This document shows positions 52,098-61,077 of a DNA stretch of 64,000 nucleotides, one piece after another. Each line of letters opens with the position of its first letter. Within the stretch, counting starts at the first letter, position 1. The DNA comes from UBA7672 sp963784415 (GTDB taxonomy: Bacteria > Pseudomonadota > Alphaproteobacteria > Caulobacterales > Hyphomonadaceae). The position numbers and the translations under genes were made by a program. The stretch covers positions 186,001-250,000 of the forward strand of contig CAWARK010000013.1 of the NCBI GenBank assembly GCA_963784415.1, given 5' to 3'. A model generated the notes under the pieces. The model saw only the letters and a program-made list of their open reading frames with translations, ran no database searches and was not told the origin of the DNA.

Positions 52098-54324
52098 ATG
52101 GTCAACACTATGCAGGGACGTCCGGTTCGCCGGGCGGCCAGCCTCCTCGTGTTGGCAGCGGGGCTGGCGCCGGTTGCTTTTGCACAGGGTACGGCTGCGC
52201 CGACGCCGGTGGAAGCAAAGGCGGGCGACGCCAAAGCGGCTGAAGGCGTGCAGGTTTTCGAAGCGGCGTACTTCAAGCAGTTCAATCCCGTGACCGCAGC
52301 CGACATCGTGAACCGTGTTCCCGGTTTCGACATCGACGACGGCGAAGTGTTGCGCGGCTTTGGCGCGACGGCGGGCAACGTGCTGGTCAATAGCGAGCGG
52401 CCATCGTCGAAAGTGCTGATCTCCGAACAGCTGAAGCGGATTCCGGCGGATTCCGTCCTGCGTATCGAGCTGATCTCGGGCAGCGCGTCGAACGCCGACG
52501 TGCGCGGCCAGACTCAGCTGGTCAACGTTGTGCTGAAGAAGGCGACGCAAGGCGGCTCGCCGACGACATGGGTCGTGGACCTGCGCGACATCCAGTATTC
52601 GGAGAGGGTTGGCTGGGGGCTGCAGCTGACCAAGACATTTTCTCTGGGCGAGAATGCAGACCTGACGATCGACCTGCAGGCGCCAAACCTGCGCGGCCGA
52701 ACGGAAAGCCTCGAGGCGGTGCGCAATCCGGCGGGCGCGCTGCTGTTCTATCGCGACCAGTTCGGACAGCCGAACTATATCGGCGTGCAGGGGTCTGGCG
52801 TGCTGAAATGGCGGCCGACGGCGCAGGATACGGTGAGCTTCAACGCGCAGGCGGCGCCGACCTGGAATACGACCAATATCGGGTCGGTCGACTATTCGCC
52901 GACGGACGTGTTCCGGCGTGGGACTTTCGGGCTCAGCGAATACAGCGACAACTACACGGCGGAAGTCGGCGGCGACTGGGAGCACAGGTTCTCGCCGGAG
53001 CTGTCTGTGAAGGGCATTGCGGTCGCGACCTTCACCAGCGTCGACCAGGACGATGTCTTCCGCATCTTCACGCCGACCGGCACGGCGGGCCCCGGCGGTC
53101 TCGCCAACACGCAGACGATCAACCGCACGACCGAGGCGGGCGAGCGCGTGGCGCGAGGCTTTGCGACGTGGCGGCCGACAAGCGATCACACGATCGACTT
53201 TGGCGTCGAAGGCGCATTCAACTTCCGCGAGACGACGCTCGACATCTTCAACAACACCGGCGCGGGACCCGTGGCGCAGTTTCTGCCGGTGTCGGACACG
53301 CGCGTGGAAGAGACGCGCATCGAACCGTTCATCACCGATGTCTGGAAAATCTCGCCGGCGCTGACGCTGGAGACGGGGTTCATCTACGAGGCCTCGACCA
53401 TCAAGCAGACGGGCGACGAGCAGAAGGAGCGCGAGTTCTCCTATCCCAAGCCGCGCGCGACGCTGACCTGGCAGGCGAGCGAGGCGGATCAGGTGCGCAC
53501 CTCGATCACGCGCGACGTGGCGCAGCTCGACTTCGTCGAGTTCGCCTCCGCGATCAACGTGGTCGACGCCAGCCAGCTGATCGGCAACCCGAACCTCGAG
53601 CCGGAGAAGACGTGGAAGGCCCGCCTCGAGTGGGAGCACAAGCTGGGCCCGCGCGCGGCGGTGACCATGGCCGTGTTCCACGATCAGGTGGAGGATGTGC
53701 AGGACTTCATCCCGCGCACCATCTGCGTGCCGACGACGCCGGCTGTCGACTGCACGGGCGGGACGCTCGATACGTTCGATGCGCCGGGCAATATCGGCGA
53801 CGGCACGCGCTCGGGCGTCGAGTTGCGCGGGACGCTGTCGCTCGCGCCGATGCTGCCAAATGCCGAGGTTCGCTTCTCGGGCATGTATCAGGAAACCGAT
53901 GTGACCGATCCGGTGACGGGCGAGAGCCGCCGGTTCTCGAACGAGCGCGAGTGGACCTACAATGCTTCGTTCCGTCATGACCTGCCGGAACTGAAGACTG
54001 GCGTGGGGCGCGAGCACGACGGCGCTGTCGGACCGGCATGAGTACAAGGTCGCGGAAGACATCCTCTATGATCGCCCGACCAACCGGCTCGACTTCTTCG
54101 TGGAGAGCCCGGCGTGGATTCCCGGCGCGACCGTGCGGCTCTCCGCCAGCAACATCTTCCATCCGGCCGAGACGCGCGTGAGGACTTTCTATCAGGCCGA
54201 CCCGCTCAACAGCACTGCGGCAGAGCGGTCGACCGGCATCGTGCGCCAGATCGAGGAACGCAAGCAGAAGGGCGGACCCGACGGGACACAGGTGTTCTCG
54301 ATCCGCATATCGGGAACTTTCTGA
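52098..54324 (+). CDS. TonB-dependent receptor with one apparent frameshift
   Basis: GGAGG six bases before ATG 52098 sets the start; signal peptide SLLVLAAGLAPVAFAQ follows. The plug-like region is atypical (AADIVNRVPGFDIDDGEVLRG, then VLVNSERPSSK) and recalls Omp receptors for carbohydrates or siderophores. The frame stops at 54041, but the barrel continues in the next frame to 54324, ending DGTQVFSIRISGTF with the terminal Phe. Dropping one base near 53999 (AAGACTGGCG to AAGACGGCG) restores LKTAWGAS and a ~741-residue protein. It diverges from the HxlR gene. See the frameshift finding. Confidence 0.85.
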
Positions 54325-54378
54325 AGCTTGACGCCCGCTGAGGCTCAGCCCACGCTTCACGGCGGTCAGGGGGCTGGG

Positions 54379-54933
54379 ATGAGTTTGGCGAGAATTTTGC
54401 GCGCGGCTGTACTGCTTGCGGCCGTGGTGCTGGTTTCCTGTCAGGCATCGCTGGCCAAGCCTCCTGCCGCGCCCGCCGTCGTCATTGCCGAGGGGGAGGC
54501 GCCGCCGCCGATTTCGCTCAAGGACTCGGCTGGCCGGATGGTCGAGCTGGAGGCCATGACGGGCCGGATCGTCATCGTAACGTTCTGGGCGACCTGGTGC
54601 GGGCCCTGCCTGAACGAACTGCCGATCCTGGCGACCATTCAGAAAAAGGTAGGTCCCGACCGGCTGCAGGTGGTGGCGGTGAACTGGAAGGAATACAGCT
54701 CGAAACCCTCGCGTGCGAAGTATCGGGCCCTGTTTGACGCGCTTGAGAATGCCGGCGTGCGGCTGGCTTTCGACGAGTACGATCGCGTCTCGAATGCCTA
54801 CGGGATCGACGCGATTCCGCACATGTTCATCATCGGGAAGGACGGCCGGGTGGTGCACAACCATGAGGGTTATTCGCTGAATGCGCTGCCCGCGATTGTG
54901 GACGAGCTGAACGTCCTGCTGGCCGAGCGATAG
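54379..54933 (+). CDS. TlpA/ResA-like thiol-disulfide lipoprotein
   Basis: 184 residues from ATG 54379. The signal ends in the lipobox LVSC (~21). The thioredoxin fold has VIVTFWATWCGPCLNELPIL (~71-90) with the WCGPC active site, and the cis-proline region AIPHMFIIGKDGRVV (~150). It reduces or transfers thiols in the periplasm, possibly for cytochrome maturation or TonB receptor cargo. It follows the TonB receptor by 55 bases on the same strand. Confidence 0.9.
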   Translation: MSLARILRAAVLLAAVVLVSCQASLAKPPAAPAVVIAEGEAPPPISLKDSAGRMVELEAMTGRIVIVTFWATWCGPCLNELPILATIQKKVGPDRLQVVAVNWKEYSSKPSRAKYRALFDALENAGVRLAFDEYDRVSNAYGIDAIPHMFIIGKDGRVVHNHEGYSLNALPAIVDELNVLLAER

Positions 54934-54958
54934 GCCTCTGCAACTCTTTGCGGTTGGG

Positions 54959-54985
54959 TGTCGGGTGAGGCTATCCTCGCGCGTC
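54959..54985 (+). promoter_or_regulatory. candidate ECF-type promoter before the YCII/sigma pair
   Basis: TGTCGG (54959-54964) and CGTC (54982-54985), 17 bases apart, 24 bases before ATG 55009. As I recall ECF42 sigma factors recognise TGTCGA/CGTC-type promoters, so autoregulation is plausible; this is a pattern match by eye. Confidence 0.4.
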
Positions 54986-55008
54986 CTAGGCTCATGAGAG
55001 GCGCCCCG

Positions 55009-55425
55009 ATGCTTTACGCAGTCCTTTGCTACAACAATGAAGAGATGGTCTGTGGCTGGACCAGGGAGCAGGACGACGCCGTCATGGCGGCCCTGACGAA
55101 GGCGCATGACAAGTGGGAGAAAGCGGGCAAGCTGAAGCCCTCGATCCGCCTGCTGCCCACGTCGGCCGCGACGACGCTGCACAAGCAGAGCGACATGGTG
55201 ATCGACGGACCCTATGCGGAAACGAAAGAGGCGCTGCTCGGCTTCTACATCATCGATGTCGACGGACTGGATGAAGGTCTGGAGTTCGCGCGCGATCTCG
55301 GCAAGGCCAATCCGGGTGGCGCCTACGAGCTGCGTCCGATCCAGCTCTACCTGCCGGGCGGGCCGATCAATGAAGCGTATGCGACCGAACGCGACTACGC
55401 GGGCGACAAGGTTCCAGCAAAGTGA
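55009..55425 (+). CDS. YCII-related (DGPF-domain) protein
   Basis: 138 residues from ATG 55009 (GAGG seven bases upstream). LYAVLCYNNEEMVCGWTRE at the start and MVIDGPYAETKEALLGFYIIDVDGLDEGLEFA (positions ~63-94) are the DGPF/YCII signature. The family has a dimeric ferredoxin-like fold with unknown activity. It overlaps the sigma-factor gene by four bases (GTGA). YCII/DGPF genes are the conserved partners of ECF42 sigma factors. Confidence 0.92.
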   Translation: MLYAVLCYNNEEMVCGWTREQDDAVMAALTKAHDKWEKAGKLKPSIRLLPTSAATTLHKQSDMVIDGPYAETKEALLGFYIIDVDGLDEGLEFARDLGKANPGGAYELRPIQLYLPGGPINEAYATERDYAGDKVPAK

Positions 55426-56675
55426 TCGAGCCGGGCTGGATCGAGGCGGCGCTGGTTTCATCGCGGCCGCAGGCGGTGGCGGCGTTGCTGCGGTATTTCC
55501 GCAATCTCGATGCAGCCGAAGAAGCCTATCAGGAAGCGTGCCTGCGCGCCTTGCGGAACTGGACGGTCAATGGTCCGCCGCGTGATCCGACGGCGTGGCT
55601 GATCATGGTGGGGCGCAATGCGGCGCTTGACCAGATCCGCAAGACATCGCGGCAGACGGCGCTGCCGGATGAAGACCAGATTTCCGATCTCGAGGACGTC
55701 GAGACGCCGATGGCGGAGCGGCTGGACGACAGCCAGTATCGCGATGACGTGCTGCGGCTGATGTTCATCTGCTGTCATCCCGACCTGCCGGCGACGCAAC
55801 AGATTCCGCTGGCGCTGCGCATCGTGTCGGGGCTTTCGGTGAAGCAGATCGCGCGGGCGTTTCTCGTCAGCGAAGCGGCGATGGAGCAGCGGATCACGCG
55901 GGCGAAGGCGAAGGTCGCCGATGCAGGCGTGCCGTTCGAGACGCCGGGGCCGGTCGAACGGGCTGAGCGTTTGGCCGTCGTGATGCAGATGATCTACCTC
56001 GTCTTCAACGAGGGGTATTCGGCGGGGCCGAAGGATGATGCGCGCGCGGACCTGGCGGACGAGGCGATAAGGCTTGGGCGGCTGACGCTTCGGATGTTTC
56101 AGACAGAGCCGGAAGTGATGGGATTGCTGGCGCTGATGCTGCTGCAGCATTCGCGTCAGCCGGCGCGGTTCGACTCGCAAGGCGAGACGATCCTGCTGGA
56201 AGATCAGGACCGCCGGCTGTGGCGGAAGGCGCTGATCCAGGAAGGGCTGGCGCTGATCGACAAGGCGATACGGCACAGGAAGACGGGCGCCTATCTGGTG
56301 CAGGCGGCGATTGCGGCGCTGCATGCGCGGGCGCCGGCTTTCGACCAGACGGACTGGGCGGAGATCGATGCGCTGTATGCGACGCTCGAGAAGTTGCAGC
56401 CATCGCCGGTGGTGACGCTGAACCGCGCGGTTGCGGTGTCGAAGACGAAGGGGCCGGAAGCGGCGCTGGCGATGATCGAACCGCTGGGCGAGAGACTGGC
56501 GGGCTATTTCTATTTTCACGGCGCGAAGGGCGGACTGCTGTTGCAGCTCGACCGGAAGCGGGAGGCGCGGGAGAGTTTCGATCGCGCGATTGCGCTGGCG
56601 ACGACGGCAGCGGACGCGGCGCACATTCGCTCGCATATCGACCGGCTGATTGCGGAGAGTGAGAAGCAGGCGTGA
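55422..56675 (+). CDS. ECF42-type RNA polymerase sigma factor with C-terminal extension
   Basis: 417 residues, GTG start inside the previous stop. Sigma-2 region: VAALLRYFRNLDAAEEAYQE and PRDPTAWLIMVGRNAALDQIRK; sigma-4: ALRIVSGLSVKQIARAFLVSEAAMEQRITRAKAKV (positions ~128-162). A ~230-residue C-terminal helical (TPR-like, DUF6596-type) domain follows with LVFNEGYSAGPKDD and VTLNRAVAV. In ECF42 proteins this extension, rather than an anti-sigma factor, controls activity. With the DGPF gene it forms the typical ECF42 module; the signal is unknown. Confidence 0.93.
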   Translation: MIEPGWIEAALVSSRPQAVAALLRYFRNLDAAEEAYQEACLRALRNWTVNGPPRDPTAWLIMVGRNAALDQIRKTSRQTALPDEDQISDLEDVETPMAERLDDSQYRDDVLRLMFICCHPDLPATQQIPLALRIVSGLSVKQIARAFLVSEAAMEQRITRAKAKVADAGVPFETPGPVERAERLAVVMQMIYLVFNEGYSAGPKDDARADLADEAIRLGRLTLRMFQTEPEVMGLLALMLLQHSRQPARFDSQGETILLEDQDRRLWRKALIQEGLALIDKAIRHRKTGAYLVQAAIAALHARAPAFDQTDWAEIDALYATLEKLQPSPVVTLNRAVAVSKTKGPEAALAMIEPLGERLAGYFYFHGAKGGLLLQLDRKREARESFDRAIALATTAADAAHIRSHIDRLIAESEKQA

Positions 56676-57511
56676 GGGCGCGATCCCTGCGGCTGTGGGG
56701 CCGGGGGTGGGGTTGGGGATGTAGGCCTGAGTTAGTTCAGGCTGATTTCAGACACGCGAACGGACTTCGTTCCCGCGAAAGCGGGAAGCCAGGGGTGCAT
56801 GTCCTGACAGTCGTGCGCGTGGTCCCTGGGTTCCGGGTCTGCGGCGCTGTGCGCCTTCGCCCGGAATGACAGGAGAGAGTAGCGCGCATGCATCAACCCG
56901 TGTCCCCCGCGAAGGCGGGGGTCCAGTCAGTGCGCGGAGCGCACTCGGGTTGCGTGTCCGCACTTCGTGCGGAGTCTGGACCCCGGCCTGCGCCGGGGAC
57001 GCGGCCGAAGGGCCGCTTCCAGTGGAGAGGCCGGTTGGTTCGGCTTGTCGTGTTTCCTGTGTGAGGTCGTTCGGCGTCGGGAGCTGAGTCTTCGCGCGCT
57101 CATCCGTGTGCCAATCACGGGGGCGGCGGTTGATGATCATTCCGAACAGCGAGACGACGTTGGACACGAGCCAGGCAAACGCGCGCAGCATGGCCTCCAG
57201 CAAAGGCTGGCGGCTTGATGGGGTAATCTACTCCGTATGGGCGCGTTTGTGTTCGAGTCATGCGGAGGAGCATGCGCCTGCACGGAGCCCGGCCGATTTG
57301 CCAAACGCCAATCCAGCATATTTTCTGCGCAAGTGATTGAGATCACTCGGGAAGATTTTTCGGCGTTTGTGGGATAGCTGCGGACGCTGTCCAACAAAAT
57401 GGGGTGTAACTCTGGGCGAAAAAATCGGGGGAGGTGTCGGGATCGGTTCTGGACCTGCGTCCTATGGGCGTCACAAGATGAGACGCACAGACATCAGGGA
57501 AGAGAAACGCC
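56676..57511. other. 836-base gene-poor region with palindromic repeats
   Basis: No convincing gene between the sigma factor and the SRPBCC gene. 56770-57000 holds a cluster of hairpin repeats (listed separately). On the minus strand an open frame from ATG 57191 (TTG 57203) begins with a hydrophobic stretch (LRAFAWLVSNVVSLFGMIINRRP) but soon runs into the repeats and stops at 56748. The rest shows no start, motif or RNA gene I can support. Confidence 0.6.
56770..57000. repeat. cluster of repetitive extragenic palindrome-like hairpins
   Basis: Five stem-loops occur in 230 bases. TTCCCGC/GCGGGAA (56770-56787); TTCCGGG/CCCGGAA (56831-56866); CCCCCGC/GCGGGGG (56904-56921); TCCGCAC/GTGCGGA (56957-56973); CCCCGGC/GCCGGGG (56981-56998). 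The third and fifth carry GGTCCAG and CTGGACC flanks in inverted orientation, so they form a larger inverted pair spanning 56902-57000. Such elements are common between genes in Caulobacterales and sphingomonads. There is no T-rich tail, so they are not simple terminators. Confidence 0.75.
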
Positions 57512-57981
57512 ATGACCGAAGCCGCCCATGAACTCGTCATCGAGCTGATCCTCGATGCGCCGCGCGAGAAGGTCTATCGCTGCTGGAGCGAGGCGGAGCT
57601 GCTGAAGCAGTGGTTTGCGCCCAAGCCGTGGACGACGCCCTCCGTCGTGACGGACCTGCGCCCGGGCGGGCGCCAGCCTGATCACGATGCGCTCGCCTGA
57701 GGGGCAGGAGTTTCCGAACCCCGGCCAGTGGCTCGAAGTCATCCCGGGCCGCGAAGCTGGTGTTCTCTGACGCCTTTATTGGCGACTGGGTTCCGAAGGA
57801 AGGCGCGCCGTTCTTTGTTGGCGTGCTGACGTTCGAGGACGCAGGTCCCGGCAAGACGAAATACACGGCGCGGGCGCGTCACTGGACCGCCGAAGCCAAG
57901 GCGCAGCACGAGCAGATGGGTTTTGTCCCAGGCTGGACGCAGTGCGCGCGGCAGCTGGAAGAGCTTGCGAAGACGCTCTGA
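57512..57981 (+). CDS. SRPBCC/AHSA1-family protein with two apparent frameshifts
   Basis: The first frame gives ELVIELILDAPREKVYRCWS then EAELLKQWFAPKPWTTP, an AHSA1-like START-fold opening. It then shifts twice. Removing one G in the GGG at 57668-57670 and one G at 57753 restores LRPGGASLITMRSPEGQEFP, then GRKLVFSDAFIGDWVPKEG and the C-terminal ARHWTAEAKAQHEQMGF plus GWTQCARQLEELAKTL. The repaired protein is ~156 residues, normal for the family. It lies 31 bases before a DoxX-like gene, a common pairing. See the frameshift finding. Confidence 0.85.
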
Positions 57982-58012
57982 GCGGACGTGGATCGAGGGA
58001 CGGGAGACGACG

Positions 58013-58423
58013 ATGCAGGGCTCTGACAAGCGGATGAAATGGGCGGGGTATGCGCTCACAGGTCTGGTGACGCTGTTCCTCGTCATGGATGCGACGATGA
58101 AACTGCTGCAGCTCGACGTCGTGAAGACGACGATGCTGGAGCTGGGATGGCCGAGCGAGATGGGTCTGCCGCTCGGCATAATCCTCGCGGTGTGCACGGT
58201 GCTCTATGTTGTGCCGCAGACGGCGGTGCTGGGGGCGGTGCTGCTGACGGCGTATCTGGGCGGGGCGGTGGCGACGCATGTGCGGATCGGCAGTCCGCTG
58301 TTCAGCCATGTGCTGTTCGGCGTCTATGTCGGGGTGATGATGTGGGGCGGGGTGTGGTTGCGTGAACCGCGGCTGCGGGCGCTGTTTCCACTGAGGGACG
58401 CTGTAAGGAAGAGCACCCAGTGA
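58013..58423 (+). CDS. DoxX-like family membrane protein
   Basis: 136 residues from ATG 58013 (GGGAG six bases upstream), four membrane helices (~10-30, 52-72, 76-96, 103-122). ATMKLLQLDVVKTTMLELGWP between helices 1 and 2 is typical of PF13564 DoxX-like proteins. Function is unknown. It follows the SRPBCC gene and may be co-transcribed. Confidence 0.85.
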   Translation: MQGSDKRMKWAGYALTGLVTLFLVMDATMKLLQLDVVKTTMLELGWPSEMGLPLGIILAVCTVLYVVPQTAVLGAVLLTAYLGGAVATHVRIGSPLFSHVLFGVYVGVMMWGGVWLREPRLRALFPLRDAVRKSTQ

Positions 58424-58485
58424 CGTCCATGTGTTGACCTCAACAAGCTGTGGTGCTCCCATGCACCCGCGAGTTGGGGGCAACA

Positions 58486-59062
58486 ATGCATAGCATCGCA
58501 AAAACTCTGACGATGTCCGCATGTGTGCTTGCGATGGCCGGCGCAAATCAGCAGGCCGCTGCGCAGGAACTCGCTTACTGCCGCTGCTAAAGTTTACCCG
58601 CTAATGCAGCGGGGCGAGCTTACGGGGTGCCAAGTGGCCTTTTCCCTCCTTCGTGTCGATCGGGAATACAATGAAGGAAGGCCAGCTCTCATGAATGGCC
58701 TGCTGGTGTTCGATATCGCCGGGCGCGTTAGCATGCGCCTTGGCGTGGCCAACGATAAAGAATTTCAGCACTTCGCTCCACCGGCTCGCGCATATCTCTA
58801 TGGCGGTTTCAAATCTAATGTGGACGACTTCGTTCAGCGGTCTGACTCCACAGATGATGGCTTTGCCTTGTTCATATACAAGGTGGGTAACGCCACGACG
58901 GACATGTTGATGAGGTTTTTGGACAAGGGAACTATCGACATTATGTACGCGCCGCCGAACGCGACAGTCGATGCGCGCTTTACGTTCGATCTAGCTTCGC
59001 AGCAGGAGCAGTACGCTGAATACATGGATTGTATGACGACGCTGCTTGAGAAAGTGCGATAG
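58486..59062 (+). CDS. small secreted protein, unknown, with one apparent frameshift
   Basis: GGGGG five bases before ATG 58486 starts a Sec signal (MHSIAKTLTMSACVLAMAGA...AAAQELA), but the frame stops at TAA 58588. One base shift near 58577-58580 opens into AAAKVYPLMQRGELTGCQVA and continues to 59062 as a ~150-residue domain ending EQYAEYMDCMTTLLEKVR. Base composition is clearly less GC-rich than the neighbours, suggesting recent acquisition. I do not recognise the family. It is the last plus-strand gene of the insert before nadD. Confidence 0.65.
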
Positions 59063-59126
59063 ACTAACTTAGTTCCCTCTCGCTCGAGCATGCGTGCAAT
59101 GAGAGATGGTTCTCAAAAAAAGCGCG

Positions 59127-59759
59127 CTAGATCGGCGACATTGCGGTGATCTGCGTCATGCGGGCGCGGAGGTCGGTGGACGAGACCGGGTCGAGCGGCG
59201 CGGTGAGATAGATCCAGACGGGCGGCTTGTGGCGCGTCAGCGTGCTGGCGGCGGATTGCGGCAAGCGATGCTGCCCGAACTGTTGTGCAAAGCGCGAGAG
59301 GCCTGCTTTCGGATTTGCGCCGGGACGGGCGACGACCACGATCGGCACGAGGCTGGCGATCTCGCGCCAGTCTTTCCAGCGGTGGAAGTCGCGCAGGTTG
59401 TCGGCGCCCATGATCCAGACAAAGCGCGCATGAGGCGCCAGACGCTTCAGCTTGCGTAGCAGGTGGATGGTGTAGCGCGTGCCGAGCCGGCTCTCGACGT
59501 CGGTGACGACGGTGCGCCGGTTGCCGAGACGGCGCTGCGCGGCGGCGAGGCGGTCGGACAGGGCGGTCTGCGTTTTCTTGAGCGGGTTGCCGGGCGAGAC
59601 CAGCACCCAGACGCGATCGAGGCCAAGCGCGCGCTGGGCCGTGGCGATGACATGCGCGTGGCCCGAGTGCGGCGGATCGAACGAGCCGCCCATCAGGCCG
59701 ATGGCGAGATCGCCGGGCGATGACGGCAGGCGCGGGCGTGCTGGCAGGCGGTGAGTCAT
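59127..59759 (-). CDS. nadD: nicotinate-nucleotide adenylyltransferase NadD
   Basis: 210 residues. IGLMGGSFDPPHSGHAHVI (~20-38, GxFDPxHxGH) and the C-terminal ISST-like VSSTDLRARM (~193-202) are the nucleotidyltransferase signatures; FVWIMGADNLRDFHRWKDW (~113) is NadD-specific. It adenylates nicotinate mononucleotide in NAD synthesis. In related genomes it is followed by rsfS; here a 10 kb plus-strand insert intervenes. A run of seven Ts follows the stop on the minus strand (59119-59113), with only a weak stem before it. Confidence 0.95.
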   Translation of the reverse strand: MTHRLPARPRLPSSPGDLAIGLMGGSFDPPHSGHAHVIATAQRALGLDRVWVLVSPGNPLKKTQTALSDRLAAAQRRLGNRRTVVTDVESRLGTRYTIHLLRKLKRLAPHARFVWIMGADNLRDFHRWKDWREIASLVPIVVVARPGANPKAGLSRFAQQFGQHRLPQSAASTLTRHKPPVWIYLTAPLDPVSSTDLRARMTQITAMSPI

Positions 59760-59791
59760 GCGTGGAGAGTAGGGGGGCGTCGGCGCGAGAG

Positions 59792-60410
59792 CTAGAGCGG
59801 CAGCGAGGCTTCGCGGGGTTGGGACGCGTAGTAGTAGCGGCCTGAGCCCATGACATCGACGCGGCGGAAGTCGAAGCGTTTGTAGGTGCGCGCGTCGCCG
59901 ACGATGGTTGTGACGGAGGTCTTGGTCGCTTCATCGGCGCCTTGCAGGGCGGCGGAGAGGCGGTCGCCGGCTTCGGCGGCGACGAGTTCGGCGTCCGACG
60001 GGCGGTATTCCTGCGGGTCGGCGCCGAGCTGGATCTGGCCCGGCTTCGGTCGCGCCGGGCGAGCTGGCGGCCTGGGCGTGCCAGGTGGCGTAGGCGGCGG
60101 CGAGGGCGGCGGCGTCTCCGACGGGGGGAAGGTTGGCGATGCTGGCGGCGACGCCGGCGCGATAGTCAGTGACGGTGGCGGGACCGGCGGGCGTGTCGGA
60201 TGGCGTTGTCGCGGGCGGGGCGGCCGCATCGGGATTGTCGGCGGCAAGATCGGCCAGAGCTTCGGGCGGCAGGGCCGGCGGCGGGGTTTTCGGCGGCGCG
60301 GCGGCGACGGTGATGACGCCCTTGGCGTTGGCGTTGGACGCGAGCGCGGTTGGCTTCGAGCAGCCAGCCGCGAGGGCCAGGGTCAATACGATTAGAGCGG
60401 CGCGTTTCAT
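59792..60410 (-). CDS. proline-rich lipoprotein of the vWA cassette, one apparent frameshift
   Basis: From ATG 60410 a signal with lipobox ALAAGC (~17) leads to a low-complexity Ala/Pro/Thr stretch (~30-80) and VTDYRAGVAASIANLPPVGD. The frame is lost at ~60040. Removing one C of CCC 60039-60041 (plus strand) joins ATEAG to QIQLGADPQEYRPSDAELVA and AAEAGDRLSAALQGADEATK plus FDFRRVDVMGSGRYYYASQP, ending at 59792; ~205 residues. No family recognised. It starts 10 bases after the vWA gene stop, so it is part of that operon. Confidence 0.7.
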
Positions 60411-60420
60411 AAGTGTACTT

Positions 60421-61077
60421 CTAGAGGCCCGCGACCAGTTTCGGCAACTGGTCGGGCGAGGCCACGAGCGACCATGTTCCGCCGGCGGCGACGATCTGCG
60501 CCTCCCAGTCCTTGAGAAGGTCGAAATATTTCTGCGGGTCGCCGGGGTCTGACTTGATGACGTTGGCGGCAATGACGTGGATGCCGGAAAGGTCGAGCTT
60601 TACCTTGGATGTGTCACAGCCCTTCCCGTAATCGGCGAGCATGTCGGAGAACACGATGATGAAGCGCTCCGACTCGGGGCGTTGCTTCAGCTCGAACGAA
60701 GCCTGGGCGAGGGCGCCGCGGATGTCTGTGTATTTCGCCGACTTCACCTGACCGGCATAGGCGTTGAATTCGTTGAACAGGGCGCGCTTGGCCTCGGCGG
60801 CAAGGCTGGGCGTGTTGGGGAGCTGGCGCTGCAGGATCATCTCCTTCTCGGAGAAGGAGCAGGCGCTGATCTGGCTGGCGCCGACCCAGTCGCCCGGCAG
60901 GAGCTTGGCGATGGTGAGGTTAGCGAGCTTGGTGGCGTCCGGCACGGACTTCACATAGGTGCCCGACACGTCGAACACGAAGAACACCGAGCGATTGGTC
61001 GAGGAGACGAGGCCGCACGCGGCGACCCCGGCAAGAGCGAGAGCAAGCGCGGCGCCGGCGATAATCCTTCGGATCAT
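60421..61077 (-). CDS. von Willebrand factor A-domain lipoprotein
   Basis: 218 residues. The signal ends in GVAAC (~21), a lipobox. FFVFDVSGTY (~32-41) is the MIDAS DxSxT, KYTDIRGALAQASFEL (~115) supplies the MIDAS threonine, and FIIVFSDML (~139) the second aspartate. The whole protein is one vWA domain, so it probably binds a partner through a divalent cation at the periplasmic face. ATG 61077 overlaps the stop of the upstream membrane gene (ATGA). Two or three cysteines (~73, ~151) may be paired. The partner is presumably one of its two operon neighbours. Confidence 0.85.
   Translation of the reverse strand: MIRRIIAGAALALALAGVAACGLVSSTNRSVFFVFDVSGTYVKSVPDATKLANLTIAKLLPGDWVGASQISACSFSEKEMILQRQLPNTPSLAAEAKRALFNEFNAYAGQVKSAKYTDIRGALAQASFELKQRPESERFIIVFSDMLADYGKGCDTSKVKLDLSGIHVIAANVIKSDPGDPQKYFDLLKDWEAQIVAAGGTWSLVASPDQLPKLVAGL

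Noticed and set aside
53990..54041. Programmed ribosomal frameshift in the TonB receptor
   Set aside because: No slippery heptamer or downstream structure seen, and eight similar single-base shifts occur nearby in unrelated genes; error is more likely.
52074..54062. 662-codon open frame on the minus strand opposite the second TonB receptor
   Set aside because: Arginine/histidine/alanine-rich translation without motif, typical GC-driven shadow; the plus strand has ribosome-binding site, signal peptide and receptor motifs.
56770..57000. CRISPR-like array
   Set aside because: Hairpins differ in sequence and spacing; no repeat-spacer regularity and no cas genes.
57240..57285. tRNA-like T-arm (GTTCGAGTC)
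   Set aside because: No acceptor, D-arm or anticodon stem can be built around it.
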